Shown: one piece after another, positions 1 to 7,956 of the stretch
Layout: each line of letters starts with the position of its first letter
Position numbering within the stretch: position 1 is the first letter of the stretch
Origin: Legionella maceachernii
GTDB lineage: Bacteria; Pseudomonadota; Gammaproteobacteria; Legionellales; Legionellaceae
NCBI RefSeq assembly: GCF_900167045.1
Contig: NZ_FUXJ01000013.1
Span: forward strand, 1-64,000
DNA: 64,000 nucleotides
Reading direction: 5' to 3'
Notes under the pieces: model-generated
What the model was told of the DNA's origin: nothing
The model's input: only the letters and a program-made list of their open reading frames with translations
The model's database searches: none
Translations under genes and position numbers: made by a program

Positions 1-248
1 GTACTCTTTACGTAGGTTCTACGTCAGACATCATTAAACGAACTTGGGAACACAAAAATAAAGTCATTCCTGGTTTCACTGCTCAGTATAACGTACATAT
101 GCTGGTCTATTATGAAGCACATGAATTATACGTTGAAGCAGCACGACGTGAAAAACGTTTCAAAAATTGGCCAAGACAATGGAAAATAAATTTAATAGAG
201 AAACTAAACCCTGAATGGCGTGACCTGTATGAAGAAATTTGCCAATGA
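1..248 (+). CDS. GIY-YIG nuclease domain protein, C-terminal part
   Basis: Partial at the window edge; the reading frame starts at base 3 and ends with TGA at 246-248. The visible residues run YVGSTSDIIKRTWEHKNK, then LVYYEAHELYVEAARREKRF and end NPEWRDLYEEICQ. This is the usual second half of a small single-domain YhbQ-type GIY-YIG protein: an R-x3-H pair, a tyrosine-rich strand, the A-x2-RE-K helix and the W-x2-LY end. The GIY motif itself lies outside the window. Members are putative metal-dependent DNA endonucleases, and single-domain copies are often scattered and poorly characterised. The gene stops 11 bases before a GC-rich palindrome (260-292). Family assignment is firm, function is not. 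Confidence 0.85.
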   Translation, partial: TLYVGSTSDIIKRTWEHKNKVIPGFTAQYNVHMLVYYEAHELYVEAARREKRFKNWPRQWKINLIEKLNPEWRDLYEEICQ

Positions 249-259
249 TTTAGATCGAA

Positions 260-292
260 TGGATGCCGCGAACAAGCCGCGGCACGTAGGCG
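260..292. repeat. GC-rich palindromic extragenic element, copy A
   Basis: A 7-bp perfect inverted repeat (TGCCGCG at 264-270 and CGCGGCA at 278-284) around the spacer AACAAGC, preceded by TGGA and followed by CGTAGG. It is strikingly GC-rich for this AT-rich window. A degenerate relative sits at 28734-28764; the two share TGGAT, CCGC, CAAGCCGCG and ACGT in the same order. This copy directly follows the GIY-YIG gene. Confidence 0.6.
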
Positions 293-332
293 GCAGGTGA
301 ATTGTCAACAGACCCTAATACACGAGCTTTTT

Positions 333-566
333 TCATGAATTTTTATCCGTGGATTGGGTAAAGGGTGTTTCTAAATTGATTCGAATATTCAACACATCGA
401 GTACTTTTACCAGTGTATTTAACTGTACTGTCTCTTTGCCTTTTTCGATATCAAATATAACAGTTTTGCCTACCCCAGCTAATCGGGCTAGGTCTCGTTG
501 TGATAATCCGCTCTGTTTGCGGCAATAATGAACAATCTCTGCGATTTTATCAGCAACCATATTCAT
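333..566 (-). CDS. HipB-like XRE-family helix-turn-helix repressor
   Basis: About 77 residues. The helix-turn-helix is clear at roughly residues 20-60: SGLSQRDLARLAGVGKTVIF followed by DIEKGKETVQLNTLVKVLDVL. This is the arrangement of HipB and similar antitoxin/repressor proteins. The longest frame begins with TTG at 569; the ATG at 566 (MNMVADK) is preferred, and an ATG at 560 is also possible. No HipA kinase or other toxin follows it: downstream lie the palindromic repeat and the convergent GIY-YIG gene. It is therefore an orphan repressor or the survivor of a toxin-antitoxin pair. Three 16-bp palindromes upstream (586-744) are probable binding sites, so autoregulation is likely. Confidence 0.85.
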   Translation of the reverse strand: MNMVADKIAEIVHYCRKQSGLSQRDLARLAGVGKTVIFDIEKGKETVQLNTLVKVLDVLNIRINLETPFTQSTDKNS

Positions 567-585
567 CAAGTGATTGAAAGTATAT

Positions 586-601
586 TACTGTTATAGCAGT
601 A
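586..601. promoter_or_regulatory. Operator-like palindrome 1
   Basis: TACTGTTATAGCAGTA is nearly perfectly palindromic (one mismatched pair) and ends 20 bases upstream of the repressor start at 566. It is first of three matching sites with the consensus TACYGYTATMRCRGTA. Probable repressor-binding site controlling the HTH gene. Confidence 0.6.
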
Positions 602-656
602 AAAAAAATAAAATAAAAGAAATACAGGTTTAATTTACCGCTAAAATAAGTTTAAT

Positions 657-672
657 TACCGCTATCGCAGTA
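657..672. promoter_or_regulatory. Operator-like palindrome 2
   Basis: TACCGCTATCGCAGTA is the middle copy, 71 bases from site 1 and 72 from site 3, or about seven helical turns each. A degenerate half-site (TTACCGCT) lies at 635-642. Equal spacing on one face of the helix suggests cooperative binding or looping. Apart from these sites and the third copy, I see no gene in 570-961. Confidence 0.6.
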
Positions 673-728
673 TTAATGGGTATTTTTATGAATATAAATT
701 CTCTAAATGTATAAAAAATAGCAATAAA

Positions 729-744
729 TACTGCTATAACGGTA
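729..744. promoter_or_regulatory. Operator-like palindrome 3
   Basis: TACTGCTATAACGGTA is the third copy. Its reverse complement, TACCGTTATAGCAGTA, matches site 1 at all but one position. It is the copy nearest the kinase-fold gene at 962, though still about 220 bases upstream, so that gene could also be under the repressor. Confidence 0.55.
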
Positions 745-961
745 AATTAGATCATGGAGTATAGGATAGCTCTAAACTATCAAAGGGAAATCCAGAAAAA
801 GCCGCTATATAAACCATTAGCGAATCGAGGCTATTTTGCTCTGTTATGACTGCGAATACATGGAATGAAGTGAAAAGAATAGGTAAATTCAATGGCCCGA
901 TAAGCCCTGTCATCTTTGTGTGAATTAAAATACGAATTAAATTAAACATGAAGGTATCAGA

Positions 962-2269
962 ATGACTCATTTAGTTAGTGACCTGATGGGTACTGCTCCA
1001 AAGACTGAATCGGGTGCAATTGATTTAACAAAAGCCGAACGTATCGCAGAAGGTGGGACACATGTGCTGTATCGATTTCCTGATGCGCCTTATGTCATTA
1101 AAGTAATGAAACAGAATCCCAACCGCGAGGAGCTTGATGAATTAGCAAAAAAATACGCTGTCTTATACGAATGCTTTGACACGGATGGAAAACAACGATG
1201 CATTCGTGAGCAGCATGTGACTCTTTCGGTGCAACTCCCCGGAAAAGAACCTTACAATGCGGCTCTCTCCCTTGTCCCTTACGAAAATTGCTTCAAAGCG
1301 AAAGTAAAATTTGATTTTAAAATAGAACCCGCAGAACTCGACCCTTATTTGATGGAACACAATAACGCGTTGTTCCATAGACTAAATAGCACGCTTATGG
1401 GTAAAGGAAGTTCTGAACTGTGTTGGGATCTGAATGAGTATGGAAAGATTGATGCACGAATCGGTCCCATTTTGCAGCGCTTAGAGAGTGATCCTCAGCT
1501 CGTTGGTACGATGACGGAGTTCTTAAATCACTACCGTGATTTTTATCAAAAGACTAATATTATTTTGGATGCCATGGGGTTTGAAAACATCCTGTTTTTT
1601 CAAGACGAACAGGGTGATTGGCAATTTAAAATAGGTAGTGTCATTAAGCACGATACTGGAAAATACACCAATGAATTATTTGATGAATTGCGTGCTGGAA
1701 GAACAGTGGATTTGAATCAGTTTTTTAATTTTACTCACGCCTATTTTTCACCGGCAAATATTAGGGCGGTTAATGCCTGCGCAATGAAATTGAGTTTAGA
1801 GCCAGTGATTAATGATGTAGCTATCGATTCAAATGATTTATTGAAACTCTCCCACGCACTGTCCGTACCAGAACGTATGCTTGCCTACGCACGACACGGT
1901 GATTTTGAAAGCACTGATAAGTTGCTTTGCGATAATAAGAGTACTCTTAGCTTTAGCCTTAGGGATTTTTGGGCCTATTCGCTCATCGCTGATGAGTACA
2001 TCCAGCATGGTCAATCCCCTGAAGCAATCAAACATTACCTGGATATTGTGAGTCAATTACCGATTACCTTCCCCGAAAACGAAGAAGATGCAAAACGGGT
2101 ACTGGATGCAAAAACAGCCATGAGGGATCGACAAATCGTGCACAATAAAAAAATGATGCTCCATGACGAATTGAAAACGACTCTCGGGAAGTCTAAATTT
2201 AGTTTTTGGTCATCACCAACACCTGCTAACGAAACACCTTCTCAAACTGAAACAATGACTTTAAACTAA
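962..2269 (+). CDS. Kinase-fold protein, candidate Dot/Icm-type effector
   Basis: 435 residues with no signal peptide or membrane segment. Residues about 28-50 read RIAEGGTHVLYRFPDAPYVI-KVMK: a glycine-containing turn followed by a V-I-K strand, like the N-lobe and ATP-binding lysine of protein kinases. Near residues 205-230, MGFENILFFQ and WQFKIGSVIK occupy the places of a catalytic loop and DFG strand, but no canonical HRD or DFG is visible, so it may be an atypical or pseudo-kinase. The last 35 residues are polar with Ser/Thr/Glu (ETPSQTETMTLN), compatible with a type IV secretion tail. AAGG seven bases upstream supports the ATG. No named family was recognised; the effector role is inference. 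Confidence 0.7.
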   Translation: MTHLVSDLMGTAPKTESGAIDLTKAERIAEGGTHVLYRFPDAPYVIKVMKQNPNREELDELAKKYAVLYECFDTDGKQRCIREQHVTLSVQLPGKEPYNAALSLVPYENCFKAKVKFDFKIEPAELDPYLMEHNNALFHRLNSTLMGKGSSELCWDLNEYGKIDARIGPILQRLESDPQLVGTMTEFLNHYRDFYQKTNIILDAMGFENILFFQDEQGDWQFKIGSVIKHDTGKYTNELFDELRAGRTVDLNQFFNFTHAYFSPANIRAVNACAMKLSLEPVINDVAIDSNDLLKLSHALSVPERMLAYARHGDFESTDKLLCDNKSTLSFSLRDFWAYSLIADEYIQHGQSPEAIKHYLDIVSQLPITFPENEEDAKRVLDAKTAMRDRQIVHNKKMMLHDELKTTLGKSKFSFWSSPTPANETPSQTETMTLN

Positions 2270-2327
2270 TCTCTGGTAATGTAGCTGAGCTGGGATTTTT
2301 TATTTCGGATTTAATTTGGGTTATGCT

Positions 2328-2984
2328 TTAGCTCCAATCGACCAATTTCATCACTTTATCGACAAAAGCCTGACCAGGATCATTTTTATCTTTTTGATAA
2401 TTTGGATCCCGCTCGAGCCAAAGGGGCGTGTTTTTAAATCTTAAATAGTCATGATGGCCAATGACGTATTCTATTTCGGGGTATTTCTTTTTTAAATAAC
2501 ACACCAAAAAGGCATTTGCTTTCACTTGCGCTTCTGTTAAATCATCAATGCTGTTTATTCCGCCTATGTTTTCGATGCCAATGGCAAAATGATTGAGTCC
2601 TATCACGTGTCTGGCCATCCACGTTTCAGGCATGAGCTGATAAATGGTTCCGTCCCGATCAACTACAAAATGAGCGGATACATTCAAAGTTCCCGGTAAT
2701 TCCTTCGTTCGTGGCGAATCTTTAGGGAAAGTGGGGGGATTAAAAACTCGAAAAGTTGCTTTGAAAGTAGGAATGCATGTCCAATGCAATACGATCATTT
2801 TAGGTTCAATTTCAATGGATTTGGAGTCAATCCCATAATGCGTTAACTGATATTGCTGAGTGAGAGCAATGCGTTCTTCATTGAACTGGATAGGAGCTTG
2901 ATGAATCACTTGCGCATCGTAGCACGAAAAAGCATGCGCTAAAGAAGTGAGACTTAATAAAATCAGAGTGAAAATTTTAATCAT
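2328..2984 (-). CDS. Secreted N-acetylmuramoyl-L-alanine amidase (Amidase_2/AmpD-like)
   Basis: 218 residues starting with a clear signal peptide (MIKIFTLILLSLTSLAHA). The Amidase_2 fold is evident: IVLHWT with a zinc-ligand histidine near 67, NVSAHFVVDRDG, the IGIENIG strand, VIGHHDY (His about 177) and NDPG (Asp about 202), matching the His-His-Asp zinc site of the AmpD/AmiD group. It would cleave the amide between MurNAc and the stem peptide in the periplasm or outside the cell. It overlaps the end of the MltA-like gene by 8 bases and is surely co-transcribed with it, giving paired glycan and peptide cleavage. Confidence 0.9.
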   Translation of the reverse strand: MIKIFTLILLSLTSLAHAFSCYDAQVIHQAPIQFNEERIALTQQYQLTHYGIDSKSIEIEPKMIVLHWTCIPTFKATFRVFNPPTFPKDSPRTKELPGTLNVSAHFVVDRDGTIYQLMPETWMARHVIGLNHFAIGIENIGGINSIDDLTEAQVKANAFLVCYLKKKYPEIEYVIGHHDYLRFKNTPLWLERDPNYQKDKNDPGQAFVDKVMKLVDWS

Positions 2985-4044
2985 TGTTTTTTAAAATCAT
3001 AAAGTAGGCGGTTACATAGTTAGGTAAATGTTGGGTTGCTCGATAAAAAGCCTCTTTACCGGCATAGCTACCTGCTAAAAAGTCGACTTGGTAAAGATTA
3101 TTCTCAAAAGCCCCCCCTGTATCGGCAAAAATACCTGCCCTGGTCATTATCTTTCCTGATTTATCTTGATATTGCACCATAAGTAATTTTCCCAGGCCAA
3201 ACTGTTCAATATCTGCGGCAAAGGTGACTTCGGTGTTGACTGTGATTTTATGATCAGCATCTTTACCATATCCCTTGATGCCATCCACTTGTTTAAAATA
3301 CCAGTAGCGCTCTTGGTGATAGGGGTTTTTTGCTTTATCGTAGGGAATATTGTTATTTCGGTGAACATTAAAGGTTTTTAGCTGATGACCAAAGTCGGCG
3401 ACAACTGTACCTTGCATTAATGCGGCTTCCAAGTCATCTCGATTTAAATACGCTAAAGCAGGGACATTTTTAGTTGCCAGTGCACCTTTTAAGATGGCTT
3501 GCTTACCGAATTGAAAACGAGTAAGTCCAGGTTTTGTCTCGGCTTCTTCAAGGGTTAAGGACTCTTCGTCCCGAGGCAGAGCGTACAGGGGATAAGGGTA
3601 GACCGAAGTGGAATGGCTTGATGCTTTAGCGCGATGGACATAATACTTGGTCATTAAAATTTTATCTTTAGGTAAATTGGCGATTAATGGTTTATTTAAT
3701 TTAAAGGATTGAGTTTGCTCTGTGTCTGGATACCAGCGAACAAAATCAAAGTGTTTTTTAATAAAGGCCGGATTGTTCAATTCGTCTTGATGCTGACAAA
3801 TAAATACCAATGTGGCCTTAACGCGGGAAAGAGAGACTTTAAAGACTTTACCCTCATGATTCACTCGGGGATCATAATGACTCCCTTTATTGAGATATGC
3901 TAAGGTTTCTAAAGCAGTTGCGCATAATGCAGGCCCGTTAATTTGATAGCGTGTTGAATCAATGGGAGCAGCAGAAACAAAACGAGGAGCGGCGACAGCT
4001 TGGATGCTTGCTAGTAAACCGCAAAAGAGAATGATTAGCTTCAT
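2977..4044 (-). CDS. MltA-like lytic murein transglycosylase
   Basis: 355 residues; an 18-20 residue signal peptide ends near AVAAP. The C-terminal 3D domain is well preserved: IFADTGGAF (Asp near 308), NLYQVDFLAG and a closing YVTAYFMI strand, which in MltA forms the catalytic double-psi barrel with the acid aspartate. The middle, including KGALATKNVPALAYLNRDDL and the GTVVADFG strand, corresponds to the MltA insert domain. No lipobox cysteine follows the signal peptide, so unlike E. coli MltA it is probably soluble. It would cleave MurNAc-GlcNAc bonds to 1,6-anhydro products. First gene of a two-gene unit with the amidase. Confidence 0.87.
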   Translation of the reverse strand: MKLIILFCGLLASIQAVAAPRFVSAAPIDSTRYQINGPALCATALETLAYLNKGSHYDPRVNHEGKVFKVSLSRVKATLVFICQHQDELNNPAFIKKHFDFVRWYPDTEQTQSFKLNKPLIANLPKDKILMTKYYVHRAKASSHSTSVYPYPLYALPRDEESLTLEEAETKPGLTRFQFGKQAILKGALATKNVPALAYLNRDDLEAALMQGTVVADFGHQLKTFNVHRNNNIPYDKAKNPYHQERYWYFKQVDGIKGYGKDADHKITVNTEVTFAADIEQFGLGKLLMVQYQDKSGKIMTRAGIFADTGGAFENNLYQVDFLAGSYAGKEAFYRATQHLPNYVTAYFMILKNND

Positions 4045-4297
4045 TTCTTCAAAAAACCTATTTTAAAGCCCTATGGTACCACAAAAAGCATTAATTCATT
4101 GAAGAAGGGTCTTAGCTAAATAACCAGGAGATTAGTCTTCCCCCAATATTATTTGGGTTCTTAACAAAACTAAAATTGTCCAAAAGCGTTGTTGTGGCAA
4201 GGCCCATCCTTTGAATTACTACCAAAACTAGTAATGAGTTATCTAACCGGATTAGAATGATAAATCGGCTATTATCAATTAGATGTGTCACTAGTGT

Positions 4298-5434
4298 ATG
4301 CTTATGAGAAAATTTCTCTTTTTATTGATAGGCCTCAGTTGCGGTTATATCAAAGGGGCTTATGCGATTATTTCGCAACGCAACGTGGATAATTTTTCCG
4401 TAACCTTTGGTGCTCCCATTCTTACTTCGACAGCAGAAACGTTAGAAAAAGGTGCTTGGGCAGTAGGGGAACGGATGGAGTACGATCGCGCCCATCCTTT
4501 GTCTGATGGAACGCTACTATCTTCCCCGCTAGCCGAAAGTCAAAAAGGATTTTTCATGAATTTTTTTATGGCAAGTTATGGGCTGCTAGAAGGTTTTACA
4601 ATAGGGGCATTTTTACCTGTTCAACGTAGTCATGGTTTACGTGAAGTCGGTGATGTGCAGCTACAGGCAGCCGATGATATCAGCGCGCAGCTCGATAGCA
4701 AAGAAGATTTTGATGCGACCAATGGAGTCGAGTTATATGAAGATAAAGAAGCCTTTCAACCTGTAGACAAAAAAGTACCCCTCAATGGAAAAAGCGAAGG
4801 AGAAAAGAACGTTCTACCCAAAGTCATTACCCTGGGGGATACATCCGGTGTAGGTGATTCGACAATTTTTGGAATTTGGCGGCCCAATCAAGGAAATAAG
4901 GATGGTTCTTTCCTAACGACGGCATTTCTTTTTGGAACAAGTCTTCCCACTGGAAAGAAAACGATAAAAACGCGTCAAGGTGAATTATTTACTGCCGCTA
5001 ATCAGCCAGGAACAGGCGCTTGGATTCCCTTTGCGGGTATTATTTTTTCAAAAAACTTAGGCCAGTTATCATTAAATAGTAGTTTTACTTATAGCCAAAC
5101 CACAAAAGGAACCCAAAATACCACATTGGGGAGCTATTTTTATTATGATTTTGCAGCAACGTATCCCATTTATGAGTCTCAAGGTAAAATGGCCTTTAAA
5201 GCGAATGGGATATTAGAATTAACCGGCGAATATTTAAACCGCGATAAAATCCAAGGTATCAATGATCCCAATAGCGGTGGCAATAGCATTTATATTAATC
5301 CAGGCATTCGAGTGAATGTGGGCGAAAGCTTTTCTTGCTTTTTAGGAGCGGGTTTTCCCATAGAAGAAAAGCTTTATGGGACGCAGGTTAAAGGTCAATA
5401 TGCAATCTATAGCGGTATCGAGATTAGTCTATAA
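4298..5434 (+). CDS. Outer-membrane beta-barrel protein (MetA-pathway/phenol-degradation type)
   Basis: 378 residues with a signal peptide to about residue 23 (YIKGAYA). The body alternates short amphipathic strands with loops and ends on an aromatic/aliphatic strand (YAIYSGIEISL), as barrels do. Landmarks include GAPILTSTAETLEKGAWAVG near the N-terminus and GDTSGVGDSTIFGIWR in the middle, the pattern of the Phenol_MetA_deg-type transporter family. A polar, Asp/Glu-rich insert lies at about residues 125-180. Substrate unknown. No good ribosome site precedes either candidate ATG (4298 or 4304). It is a single-gene unit, convergent with the HEAT-repeat gene. Confidence 0.7.
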   Translation: MLMRKFLFLLIGLSCGYIKGAYAIISQRNVDNFSVTFGAPILTSTAETLEKGAWAVGERMEYDRAHPLSDGTLLSSPLAESQKGFFMNFFMASYGLLEGFTIGAFLPVQRSHGLREVGDVQLQAADDISAQLDSKEDFDATNGVELYEDKEAFQPVDKKVPLNGKSEGEKNVLPKVITLGDTSGVGDSTIFGIWRPNQGNKDGSFLTTAFLFGTSLPTGKKTIKTRQGELFTAANQPGTGAWIPFAGIIFSKNLGQLSLNSSFTYSQTTKGTQNTTLGSYFYYDFAATYPIYESQGKMAFKANGILELTGEYLNRDKIQGINDPNSGGNSIYINPGIRVNVGESFSCFLGAGFPIEEKLYGTQVKGQYAIYSGIEISL

Positions 5435-5489
5435 ATCACTAGAGGCATAGAGCATGGTTGCAAACCGCCAAGCTTACGACGCAAAAATT

Positions 5490-7688
5490 TCAAATCATGG
5501 GCAATTCTGGATGCCCTTGTTCCAGTTGCAATGCTATTTCTGCTTGCAGGGCATCGTTGATTTGTTTTATCCAGCCTGAGATAGTATGGATAAGCAATGC
5601 CTCGAAGGTATTTAATGACGCTTCATTTATTTTTACAGGTATGTTGTCATCTCGGTCAGCTAATAAGGAAATAAGAAAGCGACAGGCCATTTGTCGCATA
5701 ATCGAAGAGACATCATTGAGTTGACTTATAACCAGTTCAGCAAGTGCTGCTCTCATTTCTGTCTCTAAAGCAGGTGCTATTGTAACCAGGCAGCTTAATG
5801 CAGCCTGTCGAATAAAGCAACTTTGCGCATTGAGTTTGTTTTTTATGGGTTCAATAAGCGTTGCTAGGGTTTCTGTCTCTAAGGCGGGTGCTATTGCGGC
5901 TAAGCAGTTTAATGTGGATAGAATAACAGATGAATTCGAGTCATTGAGTTTGTCTTTGAATGATTTGACAAAAGTTATTAGTGCCCCTTTTTCAAAATAA
6001 GAGGCTATTGATGCGAAACAATTCACTGCTGCGTGGCCAACATCCCAATCGTCGTCATTGAGTTTATTTGCTATAGGCTCAATAAGCGTGGTTAAACTTT
6101 CCTTCTCTAAAGTAGGGACCATTGCTGCTAAGCAATGAAGTGTTGCTTGACGAACATCTCCATTTTTGTCATCGAGATTCTTTTTGATCGGTTCGAAGAG
6201 GAGGACTCGTGTTTTTTGGTCTAAAACAGGTGCCATGGCAGCTAAACAGTTAAGTCTTGCGACAAGCACATTCTCCTGTTCGCCAGCTAAACCATTTTTA
6301 ATAACTTCAACCAGGGCTGTTAGGGTTTCTTTCTCTAAAGTGGGTACCATAACCAATAAGCAGTTGATTGCTGCTAGGCGAGTAGCTGTGTTTCCGGCGT
6401 TGAATTTATGGATAATTGGTGCAATAAGGGGTACTAGTGCTTCTTTCTCTAAAGCAGGGATGATCGCGGTTAAGTAATACAATGCTGTAAGCTGAGCCTG
6501 TGGATTTTGATCGTCAATCGCTTTTTTAAACGATTCAACCAGCGCTGCGCGTGTTGCTCTCTCTAAAGCAAATGCTAGTGCTGCTAGGCAACTAAGTGTC
6601 GGTTGACGAATTTCCTCATTTCCGTCGTCACCCTTTTTAATAAGTTCAACTATCTCTACAAGCGATGGCTTCTCTAAAAAAGGGGCTAACGTTGTAAAGC
6701 ATTGTAATGCTGCTTTGCGAACAGCGTAGGTTGGGTCATGGAGTCTGCTGGTAATAGGTCGAATAAGTATTGCCAATGTTTCTTTCTCTAAAGCCGGCGC
6801 AATAGCTGCCAAGCAGTTCAACATAAGTAGACGGGTATCCCAATTTTCATCATCGAGGCGCGTTGTAAAAGACTCAACAAGGGTTTCTAGCGTTTTTTTC
6901 TCTAATGCAGGTGCGATAGGTTTTAAGCAATCTGGTACGGCTTGGCGAACAATCCATATTTTGTCGTTGAGTTTGTCGGTCACCGGCTTTACAAGCGTGC
7001 TGATAGTCTCTTTTTTTAAAGCGGGTACTATTTTTTTTAAACCATTTAAAGCTGCCTTGACAACGAGACAATCGTTGTCATTGAGTTGATCAGAAAAAAA
7101 GGTCGCGAGAGCGATTAAACTATCTTGCTCTAAAGTAGGGGCCATCGCTGCTAAACATTTTAATACAGCTTTACGAACAGTCCAATTTTCATGATTGAAC
7201 CCCTTTTTAACATCCTCAATGAGCGTGGCTGATGTTTTTTTCTCCAAAGCCGGTGCCATTATTTTTAAACAATGCAGTGCGTCTTTATCAGTATCTGGGT
7301 CTTGGTGACTGAGTTGAGATACGATCGGAGCAGGGTCTAACGATATTCGCCAAATTGTACCAAGGAGTATTAATCCTTCTATTTGTTGGGATAAGCTCAA
7401 TTTAGGATTTTTTAGGGTTGCTGAAAATTGGAGGGCTAATTTTTTTAAATAGTTATCCTCGCTATTAATTATTGTACGTGAGTGGGTGAGTCTTGTGAGT
7501 ATTGTGATTTGACTGGGATAAAATGCGATGTCGTCTTTTGCAAACAAAACTTCTTCGATGACTCTTTGATGTTGTTTATTATGCGTGTCCCAAGCCTTTA
7601 AAAGGGCTTCTGGCTTTAGATTAGAGTAGATATGCCTCCAAGCGCTCCTTGGTAGAGCAGAAAAAAACTGAGTCGTCGTGGTTCCCAT
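5490..7688 (-). CDS. HEAT-repeat protein with F-box-like N-terminus, effector candidate
   Basis: 732 residues from the ATG at 7688. The longer frame (to 7757) adds 23 residues that translate a HEAT-repeat fossil out of phase, while AGAGG precedes the inner ATG, so the shorter start is chosen. Residues about 10-45 (FFSALPRSAWRHIYSNLKPE then ALLKAWDTHNKQHQ) resemble an F-box: LP, a bulky residue, I, x2, L, x3, LL, x2, W. From about residue 110 there are 14 consecutive repeats of about 38 residues of the form NCLAAIAPALEKETLATLI, followed by KLNDxNWxVRQAAL. HEAT solenoids bind proteins, and F-box proteins recruit SCF ubiquitin ligase, so a substrate adaptor in a eukaryotic host is plausible. The host role is inference. 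Confidence 0.75.
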   Translation of the reverse strand: MGTTTTQFFSALPRSAWRHIYSNLKPEALLKAWDTHNKQHQRVIEEVLFAKDDIAFYPSQITILTRLTHSRTIINSEDNYLKKLALQFSATLKNPKLSLSQQIEGLILLGTIWRISLDPAPIVSQLSHQDPDTDKDALHCLKIMAPALEKKTSATLIEDVKKGFNHENWTVRKAVLKCLAAMAPTLEQDSLIALATFFSDQLNDNDCLVVKAALNGLKKIVPALKKETISTLVKPVTDKLNDKIWIVRQAVPDCLKPIAPALEKKTLETLVESFTTRLDDENWDTRLLMLNCLAAIAPALEKETLAILIRPITSRLHDPTYAVRKAALQCFTTLAPFLEKPSLVEIVELIKKGDDGNEEIRQPTLSCLAALAFALERATRAALVESFKKAIDDQNPQAQLTALYYLTAIIPALEKEALVPLIAPIIHKFNAGNTATRLAAINCLLVMVPTLEKETLTALVEVIKNGLAGEQENVLVARLNCLAAMAPVLDQKTRVLLFEPIKKNLDDKNGDVRQATLHCLAAMVPTLEKESLTTLIEPIANKLNDDDWDVGHAAVNCFASIASYFEKGALITFVKSFKDKLNDSNSSVILSTLNCLAAIAPALETETLATLIEPIKNKLNAQSCFIRQAALSCLVTIAPALETEMRAALAELVISQLNDVSSIMRQMACRFLISLLADRDDNIPVKINEASLNTFEALLIHTISGWIKQINDALQAEIALQLEQGHPELPMI

Positions 7689-7702
7689 GGGTAATACATC
7701 CT

Positions 7703-7771
7703 CTAACGCCGAGCCATTGCAGCTAAACAAATAAAAGCTGCTCTGCGAGTAAACCAATTATCACTTGGCAT
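7703..7771 (-). pseudogene. Out-of-frame HEAT-repeat fossil
   Basis: Reading the minus strand from an ATG at 7771 gives MPSDNWFTRRAAFICLAAMA before a stop. This is the same unit as DENWDTRLLMLNCLAAIA in the neighbouring gene, in a different frame and upstream of its start. It is a relic of a longer or duplicated HEAT gene and shows that the coding array once extended, or was copied, beyond the present N-terminus. Confidence 0.6.
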
Positions 7772-7956
7772 AAAAAACCTCTGTGCCTCTTGCTCAAAAA
7801 AAGAGGCAAAGCATAGACTCATGGTTCCTTTTTGTCAAATTAACGATCAATAGATTCACAATAAATCACTCTGCTCGCTTAATGTTCTTGTTGAGATTGC
7901 CATGCATCCCCTGTAGGGATCGACTATATTTAAATTTATTTGAGGAGATTTTTTTA

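Noticed and set aside
752-970. 72-residue minus frame upstream of the kinase-fold gene
   Set aside because: No ribosome site or recognisable domain, and it crosses the start of the well-supported plus-strand gene.
4045-4297. Possible regulatory RNA upstream of the barrel gene
   Set aside because: I found no stable stem or conserved riboswitch core by eye.
7783-7956. 58-codon N-terminal extension of the NADAR gene
   Set aside because: GAGGAG stands eight bases before ATG 7957 and the extension has no family resemblance.
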